In this document: positions 52,521 through 62,451 of the stretch, piece after piece
Position numbering within the stretch: position 1 is the first letter of the stretch
Layout of the letters: every line of letters begins with the position of its first letter
DNA from: Vineibacter terrae
GTDB lineage: Bacteria > Pseudomonadota > Alphaproteobacteria > Reyranellales > Reyranellaceae
DNA length: 64,000 bases
Reading direction: 5' to 3'
NCBI RefSeq assembly: GCF_008039615.1
Contig: NZ_VDUZ01000035.1
Span: 1 to 64,000, forward strand
Position numbers and translations under genes: made by a program
Notes under the pieces: model-generated
Told to the model about the DNA's origin: nothing
The model's input: only the letters and a program-made list of their open reading frames with translations
The model's database searches: none

Positions 52521-52613
52521 TTCCGTCATCCCGAGCGCAGCGAGGGATCCCCTGCGGCAAGGCGCACGGTGCGCCATTCGCGGGAGATCCCTCGCTGCGC
52601 TCGGGATGACGGA
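52521..52613. repeat. palindromic repeat family C, copy 1
   Basis: A 29-base arm beginning TTCCGTCATCCCGAGCGCAG pairs perfectly with the right arm ending CTCGGGATGACGGAA; the core holds GCGCACGGTGCGCCATTCGC. It lies between the convergent cinA and methyltransferase genes and can terminate both. Further copies at 55204 and 56143. Confidence 0.88.
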
Positions 52614-52660
52614 AGGGCGCAATCGCCCTGCCCTCGAAGGACGCTTGGGATGAGAGAAGC

Positions 52661-53452
52661 TCAGCGGCGGGCGATCAGCGCATCGGATTCGACGACCTCG
52701 ACGACGGCGCCGTTGCGGGCGTGCACGGTCATCACCTCGCGGATCGCCTGGGCCAGCCCGTCGGCCTTCTCGCCGATCTTGCCGCGCGACGTGCTCGACA
52801 TGGAGAGCGCCCGCTCGACCAGGCTCTCGACCGCGGTCTGGCGCCGCTCGATGATGCCGACGGTCTCGAGCTGGTTGAAGACCGAATCGAGCAGCACCGC
52901 CTCGTGCCGGATCCAATCCGACGAGCGACGCAGGCTGCGGTGCATGTCGTCGGCAGCGAAGCGATCGATCAGCGCCCGATAGTCGTCGAGCCAGGCATTG
53001 TCCGGCACCCGGGGATGGCTGTCGCCGAACAGCACGACGGCGCCGTCGGGCACGATCATGGTGTCGAGCCGCCGCAGGGTGTCGACGCGATCCATCCAAT
53101 GGAAGGCGCGGCCGATCGTGACGATGCGGATCGGGCCCAGCGACGGCGCCAGATCGTACGAGCTGCCGTTGACGAACGACACATCCACCTTCGCCGCGGC
53201 CGCGGCCGCCGCCGCGACGCGCAGCATCTCGGGCTCGGGGTCCATGGCCGTCACGCTGCCGGCGAAGGACGCGAAGGCGACGGCAAGCTGGCCGGGTCCG
53301 CAGCCCAGGTCCAGCACCCTGTCGGCATCGCGCAGGCCGCAAAGCTCGACCACGCGCTTGATCAGGCGCGGCGCGTAGGCCGGGCGCCCGGCAAGATAGT
53401 ATGCCGCCGTCGACTGGAACCGATGCGGCTCGAACGGAATCGGGGTCGGCAT
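52661..53452 (-). CDS. class I SAM-dependent methyltransferase
   Basis: A 263-residue methyltransferase with the SAM motif VLDLGCGPGQLA (residues about 46-57), an acidic motif II (TAMDPEPEML) and IVTIGRAFHWMDRV in motif IV, matching the methyltransferase-11 group. Small-molecule substrate unknown. The N-terminus FEPHRFQSTAAYYLAGRPAY is typical of this group. ATG 53452 is chosen over the long upstream frame. Confidence 0.88.
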   Translation of the reverse strand: MPTPIPFEPHRFQSTAAYYLAGRPAYAPRLIKRVVELCGLRDADRVLDLGCGPGQLAVAFASFAGSVTAMDPEPEMLRVAAAAAAAAKVDVSFVNGSSYDLAPSLGPIRIVTIGRAFHWMDRVDTLRRLDTMIVPDGAVVLFGDSHPRVPDNAWLDDYRALIDRFAADDMHRSLRRSSDWIRHEAVLLDSVFNQLETVGIIERRQTAVESLVERALSMSSTSRGKIGEKADGLAQAIREVMTVHARNGAVVEVVESDALIARR

Positions 53453-53547
53453 CGCGTGGCCTCCGGCAATAAGGGTGCTGCGGCCGGCCAGGATGAGGCT
53501 GACCGCGGTCCGCGACAAGCGGCCGCAGCGTGAAAGGCTGCCGGCGC

Positions 53548-54000
53548 CTATGCGGCAACCTTGCCGTAGAGCTTGGCGGCGCGGCTTTCGAAGGCAGCCA
53601 CCATGCGTCGCACGGCCTCGTGGAAGAGCAGCTCGATCGTGGCCTGCAGCAGCTTCGAGCGGAACTCGAACTCGACGTGGAAGTCGACCTCGCATCCCTT
53701 GGCATGGGGATGGAAGATCCAATAGTTCATCAGGTGCTTGAACGGGCCGTCGGCATAGACCGTGTCGATGCGCGGACCGCCTGCAGCGTCCGGCGACAGC
53801 GTCACCCTCGAGGTGAAGCGCTCGCGAAAGACACGGAAGCCGATCGCCAGGTCGGCGACGATCAGCCGCTCGCTGCGCTCACGCACCCGCGCCGCGATGC
53901 ACCAGGGCAGGAACTCCGGATACTTCTCGACGTCGCTCACCAGGTCGTAAAGCTGCTGGGGCGTGTACGGCAGCACGCGTCGCTCGCTGTGGGTCGGCAT
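53548..54000 (-). CDS. ratA: RatA/COQ10-like START-domain protein
   Basis: A 150-residue polyketide-cyclase/START-fold protein of the RatA or coenzyme Q-binding COQ10 group: VLPYTPQQLYDLVSDVEKYP, FLPWCIAARV, DGPFKHLMNYWIFHP and EFEFRSKLLQATIELLF. In proteobacteria it is linked to ubiquinone handling; the toxin label of E. coli RatA is debated. It is downstream of lipA with 59 bases between, the usual alphaproteobacterial order. Confidence 0.9.
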   Translation of the reverse strand: MPTHSERRVLPYTPQQLYDLVSDVEKYPEFLPWCIAARVRERSERLIVADLAIGFRVFRERFTSRVTLSPDAAGGPRIDTVYADGPFKHLMNYWIFHPHAKGCEVDFHVEFEFRSKLLQATIELLFHEAVRRMVAAFESRAAKLYGKVAA

Positions 54001-54059
54001 CGGTCAGCGCGCCGAGCTGCTTCGGATCATGCGCGCCGGTGCCTGGTGCTGCCGTCCCG

Positions 54060-55025
54060 TCATGCCGAGGCCGCCAGCCTGGCCTGCCGTGCGGCGCGCA
54101 GCCGCGCGAAATCATCGCCAGCGTGGTAGCTCGACCGTGTCAGGGGGGTCGCCGAGACCATCAGGAAGCCCTTGCCGCGCGCCATCGCAGCGAGCTGGGC
54201 AAACTCGTCGGGCGTCCAGAAGCGGTCGACGGCGGCATGCTTGGGGGTTGGCTGCAGGTATTGGCCGATGGTGAGGAAATCGACATCGGCGGCGCGCAGG
54301 TCGTCCATCACCTGGCCGATCTCCGCCCGCGTCTCGCCCAGCCCCACCATGAGGCCGGACTTGGTGAAGCTCGACGGGTCGATCTCCTTCACCCGTGCCA
54401 GCAGCTGCAGGGAGGTGAAATAGCGGGCGCCCGGCCGGATGGTGGGATAGAGCCGCGGCACCGTCTCGAGATTGTGGTTGAAGACATCGGGGCTGGCCGC
54501 CACGACGGTCTCGATGGCGCCCGGCTTGCGCAGGAAGTCGGGGGTCAGGATCTCGACCGTGGTGCCCGGCGCGGCGCCGTGGATCGCCGTGATGACGGCC
54601 GCGAAATGCGCCGCGCCGCCGTCATCGAGGTCGTCCCGGTCGACCGAGGTCACCACCACGTGGTGCAGCCCGAGCTTCTGCACGGCCTCGGCGACGTTGC
54701 CCGGCTCATGCGGGTTCAATGCCCCGGGCAGGCCGGTCTTGACGTTGCAGAAGGCGCAGGCCCGCGTGCAGGTGTCGCCCATGATCATGAAGGTGGCGTG
54801 CTTGAGCTTCCAGCACTCGCCGATATTGGGGCAGGCCGCCTCCTCGCAGACGGTCGAAAGACCATACTGGCGCATCAGGCGCTTGGTCTCGGCGTATTCC
54901 GGCGAATTGGGCGCCTTGACGCGGATCCAGTCGGGCTTGCGCGCCACCGGGTTGTCCGGCCGGTGCGCCTTCTCGGGATGGCGCTCGGCCCGCGCCAGCA
55001 CCGGCTTGTCGAGGGTGGTGTCCAT
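54060..55025 (-). CDS. lipA: lipoyl synthase
   Basis: A 321-residue radical-SAM enzyme that inserts two sulfurs into octanoyl groups to make lipoate. Seen: auxiliary cluster cysteines 60, 65 and 71 ([12 protein letters not shown]) and radical-SAM cysteines 86, 90 and 93 (CTRACAFC). It serves the lipoyl domains of the adjacent pyruvate dehydrogenase genes. ATG 55025. It is separated from lpdA by a toxin-antitoxin pair and repeats. Confidence 0.97.
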   Translation of the reverse strand: MDTTLDKPVLARAERHPEKAHRPDNPVARKPDWIRVKAPNSPEYAETKRLMRQYGLSTVCEEAACPNIGECWKLKHATFMIMGDTCTRACAFCNVKTGLPGALNPHEPGNVAEAVQKLGLHHVVVTSVDRDDLDDGGAAHFAAVITAIHGAAPGTTVEILTPDFLRKPGAIETVVAASPDVFNHNLETVPRLYPTIRPGARYFTSLQLLARVKEIDPSSFTKSGLMVGLGETRAEIGQVMDDLRAADVDFLTIGQYLQPTPKHAAVDRFWTPDEFAQLAAMARGKGFLMVSATPLTRSSYHAGDDFARLRAARQARLAASA

Positions 55026-55084
55026 GATCGTAGAGGTGAGCCTTCGCCGCACGGGCGTCAAGTCGCCTTTGGCTCGCCCTTTTT

Positions 55085-55165
55085 GGACCGCGGGCGTCCA
55101 CGCCCGCAATCGCCCTGAGCGCAAGCGGAGGGCGACCGTGAGCGCGCATGGACGCGCGCGGCCCG
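55085..55165. repeat. palindromic repeat family D, copy 1
   Basis: GGACCGCGGGCGTCCACGCC at the left and GCGCATGGACGCGCGCGGCC at the right form inverted arms, with GCCCTGAGCGCAAGCGGAGGGC in the middle as another hairpin (described by position, 55112-55133). A second copy lies at 56750. It fills part of the gap 55026-55363, together with a family C copy; no gene is seen there. Confidence 0.7.
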
Positions 55166-55203
55166 AAAGCTGGTACCTGGAAGCGGTGGACGCTGATACA
55201 CCC

Positions 55204-55320
55204 GTCATCCCGAGCGCCCCTTCGACAGGCTCAGGAGAGGGATCTCCTGCGAGAGACGCACAGTGCGCCATTCGCGGGAGATCCCTCTCCTGAGCCTGTC
55301 GAAGGGGCGCTCGGGATGAC
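55204..55320. repeat. palindromic repeat family C, copy 2 (long-arm variant)
   Basis: Starts GTCATCCCGAGCGCCCCTTC and ends GGGGCGCTCGGGATGAC. It keeps the core of copies 1 and 3 (CAGTGCGCCATTCGCGGGAG) but its arms carry an extra segment containing CGACAGGCTCAGGAGAG, mirrored exactly in the other arm, so pairing is preserved across the change. Confidence 0.88.
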
Positions 55321-55363
55321 AGTCACGACTCACCTGTAACCGATGGCCGGCACCACAGCTCCG

Positions 55364-55786
55364 CTACGCAACGAGCCATGGGTTGATGGTCCTCACGCCG
55401 GCGGCCTTGAAGGGTGCATGGTCGCGAGTCGCCACGGCAAAACCATGCGCGACGGCGATCGCGGCGATCTGGCCATCCGCCATCGAGATTGCGTGGCCTG
55501 CCTTCCGGGCGCGGCCGATCAGCGGCGCATAGACGGTCGCCGCTTTCTGATCGAAGGCCAGGATTCGCTCCCCAAACAACCGGAAAAGCAATTCGGACAG
55601 AGCTGCGTCGAGCCCCTGCTTGCGCTTGCCCCGGGGCAGAATTTCAATTCCGACCAGCAGCTCTGCGAGACTGGTCGTCGTCAGGTAGAGCGTTTCCGCA
55701 GCCTGCTGATCCAACCACGCCAGGACGCCTGCATGCCCCTCGCGCTTCATCGGCTCGGAAACAACATTGGTGTCCAGGACGATCAT
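55364..55786 (-). CDS. PIN-domain toxin, FitB/VapC type
   Basis: A 140-residue PIN ribonuclease with Asp5 (MIVLDTNVVSE), Glu42 (LAELLVGIE), Asp104 (MADGQIAAIA) and Asp122 (ATRDHAPF), the full acidic metal set, and the FitB-like sequence MIVLDTNVVSEPM. It likely cleaves RNA unless bound by the antitoxin. It overlaps the upstream antitoxin gene by 4 bases. Confidence 0.94.
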   Translation of the reverse strand: MIVLDTNVVSEPMKREGHAGVLAWLDQQAAETLYLTTTSLAELLVGIEILPRGKRKQGLDAALSELLFRLFGERILAFDQKAATVYAPLIGRARKAGHAISMADGQIAAIAVAHGFAVATRDHAPFKAAGVRTINPWLVA

Positions 55787-56022
55787 TCAAACGTCCCCGG
55801 CTCGGGCGGCGTCTGGTCACGCTCGATATCGAGATCGACGCCGCCGAACCGACGGCCGAAGGCCGCGAGCTCCGAGCCGATCTTGATCCGATCCTTGGGA
55901 TGCACGGCCTCTTCCAGAATGATCCGCACTTCCGCCTCCGTGCTGCGTCCGTGCTGCGCTGCGCGCCGCTTGAGCGCGCGGTGCGTCGCTTCGGAGAGGT
56001 TTCGAACGGTGATGGCGGCCAT
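55783..56022 (-). CDS. FitA-like ribbon-helix-helix antitoxin
   Basis: A 79-residue antitoxin: N-terminal ribbon-helix-helix (ITVRNLSEATHRALKRRAAQ, HGRSTEAEVRIILEEAV, residues 4-40) typical of FitA/Arc-like DNA-binding antitoxins and an acidic, disordered C-terminal tail for toxin binding. It is first in the pair and probably autoregulates. The pair sits between lpdA and lipA, an otherwise conserved junction, so it is likely an acquired insertion. Confidence 0.9.
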   Translation of the reverse strand: MAAITVRNLSEATHRALKRRAAQHGRSTEAEVRIILEEAVHPKDRIKIGSELAAFGRRFGGVDLDIERDQTPPEPGTFE

Positions 56023-56142
56023 TGTGATATCACTCCCAAAGGAATCACATCACGTTGATATCATTTTTTCCATCTGATAGCAAAGCGGCTCATGCGAGGG
56101 ACGAGATATGCTCCTCCAGCCTACGCGGGTCGGTGACACACC

Positions 56143-56227
56143 GTCATCCCGAGCGCAGCGAGGGATCTCCCGCGAAGGACGCACGGTGCGCCATTCGCGG
56201 GAGATCCCTCGCTGCGCTCGGGATGAC
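56143..56227. repeat. palindromic repeat family C, copy 3
   Basis: Arms GTCATCCCGAGCGCAGCGAG and CTCGCTGCGCTCGGGATGAC are perfect complements; core GCACGGTGCGCCATTCGCGG as in copy 1. It lies just upstream of the stop of the hypothetical gene at 56249, on the antitoxin promoter side. Confidence 0.88.
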
Positions 56228-56248
56228 AGGAGGCTCAGACAGTCGCGG

Positions 56249-56737
56249 CTACAGCTCGTGCAGGTGGTTTTCCAGGACACGCACGAGGTGGTCCTCTACC
56301 AGGTCGCGGGTCACGTCCTCCAGGGGCACCTCCTCGATCGCCGCCTTGTCGCCGGCATGCGCCGCTTCGGCGTCGCCGTAGTAGATGGCCATGCCGACCG
56401 GAAACACCGCTTCGAACGACACGCTGAGCGGCAGCGACACGGTGTCCCGCAGCAGCGGCAGGGCGAACTTGGCGACCAGGCTGGCATCGCTGGAGCCCGG
56501 CAGATAGAAGGCGCCGGTGTCCGACACGGTCGGCCGCATGCGGGCCTGGTGCAGGATGCCGCCGAAGCGCTCCATCTCAGGCATGATGACATGCGTGAAC
56601 ACGGCCCGCGCCGCCTGCAGGAACACGCGCCGGGCCTCGACCTCCTCGGCCAGGAGCCGGGCCTCGCGCTGACGCTGCAGCTCCTTCTCGTGCAGCGCGC
56701 GGGCGATCAGCTCGTGGATGTCGTGTGCGGTGCGCAT
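56249..56737 (-). CDS. hypothetical protein
   Basis: A 162-residue protein I do not recognise. The N-terminal about 45 residues are charged and helical (HDIHELIARALHEKELQRQR), likely a coiled coil. The middle is hydrophobic/helical (AARAVFTHVIMPEMERFGG), then a beta-rich stretch (VSFEAVFPVGMAIYYGD), and the C-terminus is acidic and helical. No signal peptide. ATG 56737. It is flanked by repeats of families C and D, between lpdA and the toxin-antitoxin pair. Confidence 0.6.
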   Translation of the reverse strand: MRTAHDIHELIARALHEKELQRQREARLLAEEVEARRVFLQAARAVFTHVIMPEMERFGGILHQARMRPTVSDTGAFYLPGSSDASLVAKFALPLLRDTVSLPLSVSFEAVFPVGMAIYYGDAEAAHAGDKAAIEEVPLEDVTRDLVEDHLVRVLENHLHEL

Positions 56738-56749
56738 GTCAGGTCAGCT

Positions 56750-56852
56750 TTCGGACCGCGCGCGTCCACGCGCGCACTCGCCTGTAGCGAAAGCGGAAGG
56801 CGAAGCAGCTGGCGCTACGCGCCAATGCGCGCGTGGACGCGCGCGGTCCGAA
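56750..56852. repeat. palindromic repeat family D, copy 2
   Basis: Left arm TTCGGACCGCGCGCGTCCAC and right arm GTGGACGCGCGCGGTCCGAA (56833-56852) are perfectly complementary; the middle has CGCCTGTAGCGAAAGCGGA and a GCAGCTGGCGCTACGCGCC stem. It begins about a dozen bases above the hypothetical gene and ends before the lpdA stop, so it lies at the lpdA 3' end. Confidence 0.8.
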
Positions 56853-56865
56853 GAAAGACAGCGCA

Positions 56866-58278
56866 TCAGATGTGGATCACCCGCCCGTACGCGGCGAGCA
56901 CGGCCTCGTGCATCATCTCCGACAATGTCGGATGCGGGAAGACGGTGTGCATCAGCTCCGCCTCGGTGCTCTCGGCGGTGCGGGCGATGGTGTAGCCCTG
57001 GATCAGCTCGGTGACCTCGGCGCCGATCATGTGCGCGCCCAAGAGTTCGCCGGTCTTGGCGTCGAACACCGTCTTCACCATGCCGTCGGCCTCGCCCAGC
57101 GCGATCGCCTTGCCGTTGCCGATGAAGGGGAAGCGGCCGACCTTGACCTGGTAGCCCTTGTCCTTGGCCGCCTTCTCGGTGAAGCCGACGCTCGCCACCT
57201 GAGGCTGGCAGTAGGTGCAGCCCGGCACCTTGGTGACATCCAGCGGATGCAGGCCCTTCAGGCCGGCGATGTGCTCGACCGCGATCACGCCCTCGTGGCT
57301 CGCCTTGTGCGCCAGCCATGGCGGACCGCAGAGATCGCCGATGGCGTAGACGTTGGGCTCGCCGGTGAAGCCCCACTGGTCGATCACCACATGCGTGCGG
57401 TCGACCTTCACCTTGGTGCCTTCCAGCCCGATATTCTCGACATTGCCGACGATGCCCACCGCCGAGATCACGCGCTCGACCGTCAGCTCCTGCGTCTTGC
57501 CGCCCGACTCGACCGTGGCAGTGACGCTGTCGGCCGCCTTCTTCAGCGCCTTCACCGTCGCGCCGGTCAGGATCTTCATGCCCTGCTTCTCGAACGCCTT
57601 GCGCGCGAAGGCCGAGATCTCCTCGTCCTCGACCGGCAGCACGCGCTCGAGCACCTCCACGACCGTGACCTCCGATCCGAAGGTGCGGAAGAAGCTCGCG
57701 AACTCGATGCCGATGGCGCCCGAGCCGATCACCAGCAGCGACTTGGGAATCGAGGGCGGCACCATCGCTTCCTTGTAGGTCCACACCAGCTTGCCGTCCG
57801 ACTCAAGGCCCGGCAGCTGGCGGGCCCGCGCGCCGGTGGCCAGAATCACGTTCTTGGCGGTGAGCGCCGTGGTCTTCTTGTCCTTGTCGGTCACCGCCAC
57901 CTTGCGCAGGCCGCCGGCGACGCCGTCGAGCCGGCCAGCACCGTCGAACACGGTGATCTTGTTCTTGCGCATCAGGTGCTTGACGCCGGCATTGAGCTGG
58001 CCGGCCACCTTGCGCGAGCGCTCGACGACCTTCCTGGCGTCGAACCCGACCTCCTTCGCCGACAGGCCGTAGGCGTCGGCATGCTTCATCAGGTGGAACA
58101 CCTCGGCCGAGCGCAGCAATGCCTTGGTCGGGATGCAGCCCCAGTTCAGGCAGATGCCGCCGAGATGGTCGCGCTCGACCACCGCCGTCTTCATGCCCAG
58201 CTGCGAGGCGCGGATCGCCGCGACGTAGCCGCCCGGCCCGGTGCCGATCACGATGAGGTCGAAACTGGTGTCAGCCAT
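56866..58278 (-). CDS. lpdA: dihydrolipoyl dehydrogenase (E3)
   Basis: A 470-residue flavoprotein disulfide reductase: FAD motif GTGPGG (12-17), redox pair Cys43-x4-Cys48 in GGICLNWGCIPTK, NAD motif VIGSGAIGIEFASF, and the C-terminal HPTLSE with the catalytic His/Glu (PHPTLSEMMHEA). It reoxidises dihydrolipoate on the E2 (and possibly E1) lipoyl domains with NAD. Fourth gene of the pdhA-pdhB-pdhC-lpdA set, separated from pdhC by a repeat. Confidence 0.97.
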   Translation of the reverse strand: MADTSFDLIVIGTGPGGYVAAIRASQLGMKTAVVERDHLGGICLNWGCIPTKALLRSAEVFHLMKHADAYGLSAKEVGFDARKVVERSRKVAGQLNAGVKHLMRKNKITVFDGAGRLDGVAGGLRKVAVTDKDKKTTALTAKNVILATGARARQLPGLESDGKLVWTYKEAMVPPSIPKSLLVIGSGAIGIEFASFFRTFGSEVTVVEVLERVLPVEDEEISAFARKAFEKQGMKILTGATVKALKKAADSVTATVESGGKTQELTVERVISAVGIVGNVENIGLEGTKVKVDRTHVVIDQWGFTGEPNVYAIGDLCGPPWLAHKASHEGVIAVEHIAGLKGLHPLDVTKVPGCTYCQPQVASVGFTEKAAKDKGYQVKVGRFPFIGNGKAIALGEADGMVKTVFDAKTGELLGAHMIGAEVTELIQGYTIARTAESTEAELMHTVFPHPTLSEMMHEAVLAAYGRVIHI

Positions 58279-58297
58279 GTGGGTCTGCCTCTTCTTT

Positions 58298-58424
58298 CCT
58301 CCCCCAACACAGTTGGGGGAGGTGGCCGAAGGCCGGAGGGGGAGCCGACGTGGTCTCTACTACCAAGATCACCACGGCTCCCCTCCTCCCCTTCGGGGCA
58401 CCTCCCCAGCAAAGCTGGGGAGGA
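58298..58424. repeat. palindromic repeat family A, copy 4
   Basis: Outer hairpin CCTCCCCCAACACAGTTGGG, GGCCGAAGGCC, a central ACGTGGT/ACCACG pair, CCCCTTCGGGG and CTCCCCAGCAAAGCTGGGGAG. It sits between pdhC and lpdA in the same operon and so is transcribed as mRNA. It may attenuate or stabilise the lpdA part of the transcript. Confidence 0.85.
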
Positions 58425-58433
58425 TACTGATCT

Positions 58434-59720
58434 CTACAGCAGCATCGCCGCCGGCTGCTCGATGTAGCCCTTCAGCGTCTGCAGGAACTGCGCGCCGACG
58501 GAGCCGTCGACGATGCGATGGTCGGCCGAGAGCGTGCAGCTCATGATGGTGCGGATCACCATCTGGCCGTCGCGCACCACAACCCGCTGCTCGCCGGCGC
58601 CGACCGCCAGGATGCAGGCCTGCGGCGGGTTGATGACGGCGGCGAAGTCCTTGATGCCGTACATGCCCATGTTGGAGATGGTGAAGCCGCCGCCCTGGAA
58701 CTCATCGAGCTTCAGCTTGCCCTCGCGGGCGCGCGCGGCGAGGTCCTTCATCTCGGTGGCGATGCGGCCGACGCCCTTGAGGTCGGCATTGCGCACGATC
58801 GGCGTGATCAGGCCGCGGTCCGTGGCCACGGCGACGGAGATGTCGACCGTGCCGTTCAGGATCATGTCGGTGTCGGTCCACGAGGCGTTGACCTCGGGAT
58901 GATCGCGCAGCGCCTGGGCGCAGGCCTTGATCACCATGTCGTTGACCGACACCTTGATCCTGGCCTTCTCGCCCACGGCATTGATCGCCTGGCGCGCCGC
59001 CAGCAGCGCGTCGATCTCGTAGTCGACCGTCAGGTAGATGTGCGGGATCTGCTGCTTGGCTTCCGTCAGCCGCTTGGCGATCACCTTGCGGATGCTGTTG
59101 TGCGGCACCTTGCGCGTCTCGCCGGCCGGGTACACCGGTTGCGGCGCAGCCGGTGCCGGCGCCGCTGCCGCGGGCTTTGGCGCTGCCGCGGCGGTGCCGG
59201 CGCTGCGCGCCGCCTCGACATCGGCCTTGACGATGCGGCCATGCGGGCCGCTGCCGCTGACCCTCGCCAGATCGATCCGGGCATCGGCCGCGATGCGCCT
59301 GGCCAGCGGCGAGGCGAAGATGCGCTGACCGTCGGCACGCGCCGCCGGCGCCGGCGCTGCGGCCGGTCGCGGGGGTACTGCCGGCGCTGACTGTGCCGGC
59401 GCGGGCGACGGTGCCGCCGGCGGCGGGGCAGCTGGTGCCGCCGGTTGTGGCGCCGGTTTCGCGGCCGGCACCGCCTCGCCCTCTTCGACCAGGATCGCGA
59501 TCGGTGCGTTGACCGCCACCGCCTCCGTCCCTTCGGCGACGAGGAGCTTGCCGATGATGCCTTCATCGACAGCCTCGACCTCCATGGTCGCCTTGTCGGT
59601 CTCGATCTCGCAGATGACCTGGCCGGAGGTGATCTTGTCGCCCTCCTTCACGTGCCACTTGGCGAGCTTGCCCTCGGTCATGGTCGGCGACAGCGCCGGC
59701 ATCAGGATGTTGATGGCCAT
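58434..59720 (-). CDS. pdhC: pyruvate dehydrogenase complex dihydrolipoyl acetyltransferase (E2)
   Basis: A 428-residue E2: N-terminal lipoyl domain with Lys43 in ETDKATME, a Pro/Ala linker, a peripheral-subunit-binding domain ([15 protein letters not shown], about 133-170), a second Ala/Pro linker and the catalytic domain ending with [11 protein letters not shown] (His and Asp). It moves acetyl groups from E1 to CoA. Only one lipoyl domain is present here, a second being fused to E1 beta next door. Confidence 0.97.
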   Translation of the reverse strand: MAINILMPALSPTMTEGKLAKWHVKEGDKITSGQVICEIETDKATMEVEAVDEGIIGKLLVAEGTEAVAVNAPIAILVEEGEAVPAAKPAPQPAAPAAPPPAAPSPAPAQSAPAVPPRPAAAPAPAARADGQRIFASPLARRIAADARIDLARVSGSGPHGRIVKADVEAARSAGTAAAAPKPAAAAPAPAAPQPVYPAGETRKVPHNSIRKVIAKRLTEAKQQIPHIYLTVDYEIDALLAARQAINAVGEKARIKVSVNDMVIKACAQALRDHPEVNASWTDTDMILNGTVDISVAVATDRGLITPIVRNADLKGVGRIATEMKDLAARAREGKLKLDEFQGGGFTISNMGMYGIKDFAAVINPPQACILAVGAGEQRVVVRDGQMVIRTIMSCTLSADHRIVDGSVGAQFLQTLKGYIEQPAAMLL

Positions 59721-59742
59721 GTGCCTTCTCCCCGCGCGGCGA

Positions 59743-61146
<1,404 letters not shown>

Positions 61147-61202
61147 GGTCGGTGTTCCGCTCGTGGGGTCGATGTCGTCAGCGCAGGCGTCACGTCACGT
61201 CG

Positions 61203-62252
61203 TCACGTTGACGGACGCGACTCGACCAGCACGTCGGTCCACAGCTCGGCGGGATCCGGCTCGGGGCTGTTGGTCGCGAACTCGGCGGCATCGGCCACGA
61301 CCTTGCGCACCTCGGCGTCGAGCGCCTTCAGGTGCGCCTCGTCGAGCACGCCCTTGTCGGACATCATCTTCTTCAAGCGCTCGATCGGGTCGCGCTCGGT
61401 GCGCATCCTGTCGACTTCCTCCTTGGAGCGGTACTTGCCGGGGTCGCTCATCGAGTGGCCGCGGTAGCGGTAGGTCAGCATCTCCAGGATGTACGGCCCC
61501 TTGCCCGAGCGCGCGTGCTCGACCGCCTTCTCGCCCGCGGCCTTGACGGCCAGCACGTCCATGCCGTCGACCTGCTCGCCGGGGATGCCGAAGGCCTCGC
61601 CATGCCGGTACAGGTCGGCGACGGCGGAGGCGCGCTCGACGGAGGTGCCCATGCCGTACTTGTTGTTCTCGATGACGTAGACCACCGGCAGCTTCCACAG
61701 CGCCGCCATGTTCATGGCTTCGTAGACCTGGCCCTGGTTGGCGCTGCCGTCGCCGAAATAGGTCAGCGACACGCTGTTGCTGCCGTCATACTTGCGCGCG
61801 AACGCAAGCCCGGTGCCGATCGGTACCTGGGCGCCGACGATGCCGTGGCCGCCGTAGAAATTGCGCTCGCGGCTGAACATGTGCATCGAGCCGCCCTTGC
61901 CCTTGGAATAGCCGGTGGCGCGCCCCGTGAGCTCGGCCATCACGCCGCGCGGATCCATGCCCGTGGCCAGCATGTGGCCGTGGTCGCGGTAGGAGGTGAT
62001 GACGGCATCCTTGGTGCTGTCGATGGTGGCCTGCATGCCCACCACCACCGCCTCCTGCCCGATGTAGAGGTGGCAGAAGCCGCCGATCAGGCCCATGCCG
62101 TAAAGCTGTCCGGCGCGCTCCTCGAAGCGGCGGATCAGCAGCATGTCATGGTAGTACTGCTTGAGCTCCTCGGCGGTGGCGCTGTTGTCGCCGGTACGCG
62201 AAGAGCGGGACGCCGGCTCTCCGGCCTTTGGCTTCGCAGCGGACTTCGCCAT
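61203..62252 (-). CDS. pdhA: pyruvate dehydrogenase E1 component subunit alpha
   Basis: A 349-residue E1 alpha: thiamine diphosphate motif GDGSANQGQVYEAMNMAALW beginning at 167, SYRDHGHMLA, GKGGSMHMF and YRYRGHSMSDPGKYR (in place of the regulated phosphorylation loop). ATG 62252 follows a GGGAGGAG site; the 30-residue basic extension before EELKQYYHDMLLIRRFEE is common in bacterial forms. It is the first gene of the operon. Confidence 0.97.
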   Translation of the reverse strand: MAKSAAKPKAGEPASRSSRTGDNSATAEELKQYYHDMLLIRRFEERAGQLYGMGLIGGFCHLYIGQEAVVVGMQATIDSTKDAVITSYRDHGHMLATGMDPRGVMAELTGRATGYSKGKGGSMHMFSRERNFYGGHGIVGAQVPIGTGLAFARKYDGSNSVSLTYFGDGSANQGQVYEAMNMAALWKLPVVYVIENNKYGMGTSVERASAVADLYRHGEAFGIPGEQVDGMDVLAVKAAGEKAVEHARSGKGPYILEMLTYRYRGHSMSDPGKYRSKEEVDRMRTERDPIERLKKMMSDKGVLDEAHLKALDAEVRKVVADAAEFATNSPEPDPAELWTDVLVESRPST

Positions 62253-62388
62253 CGATCTCCTCCCAGGCTCGAAACACGCAGCGCGCACCATGACGCCGCG
62301 CCCCACATCCGACGAGCCAACTTGGCGCAAAGCTGTTGTTCCGCCTAGGAAATTCGCTACTTTCGGCGAACATTCAAGCCCAGGCTCG

Positions 62389-62425
62389 CAATCTTTCGGG
62401 CATCGTCGCAATGCCAGAAAGATTG
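62389..62425. terminator. inverted repeat between TRAP gene and pdhA
   Basis: CAATCTTTC (62389-62397) and GAAAGATTG (62417-62425) are perfectly complementary, with a further GGCAT/ATGCC pair inside. It lies 26 bases after the TRAP gene stop on the minus strand and could be its terminator or part of the pdhA regulatory region; no T-run is present. Confidence 0.45.
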
Positions 62426-62451
62426 TTGCGCACCAGCCCGCCTGACCACAA

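Noticed and set aside
53548-54000. RatA toxin as half of a toxin-antitoxin system
   Set aside because: There is no partner gene, and position after lipA together with the START fold fits the ubiquinone-related COQ10 role.
52521-56227. Family C repeats as a CRISPR array
   Set aside because: The three copies are kilobases apart, palindromic and lack regular spacers; no cas genes are present.
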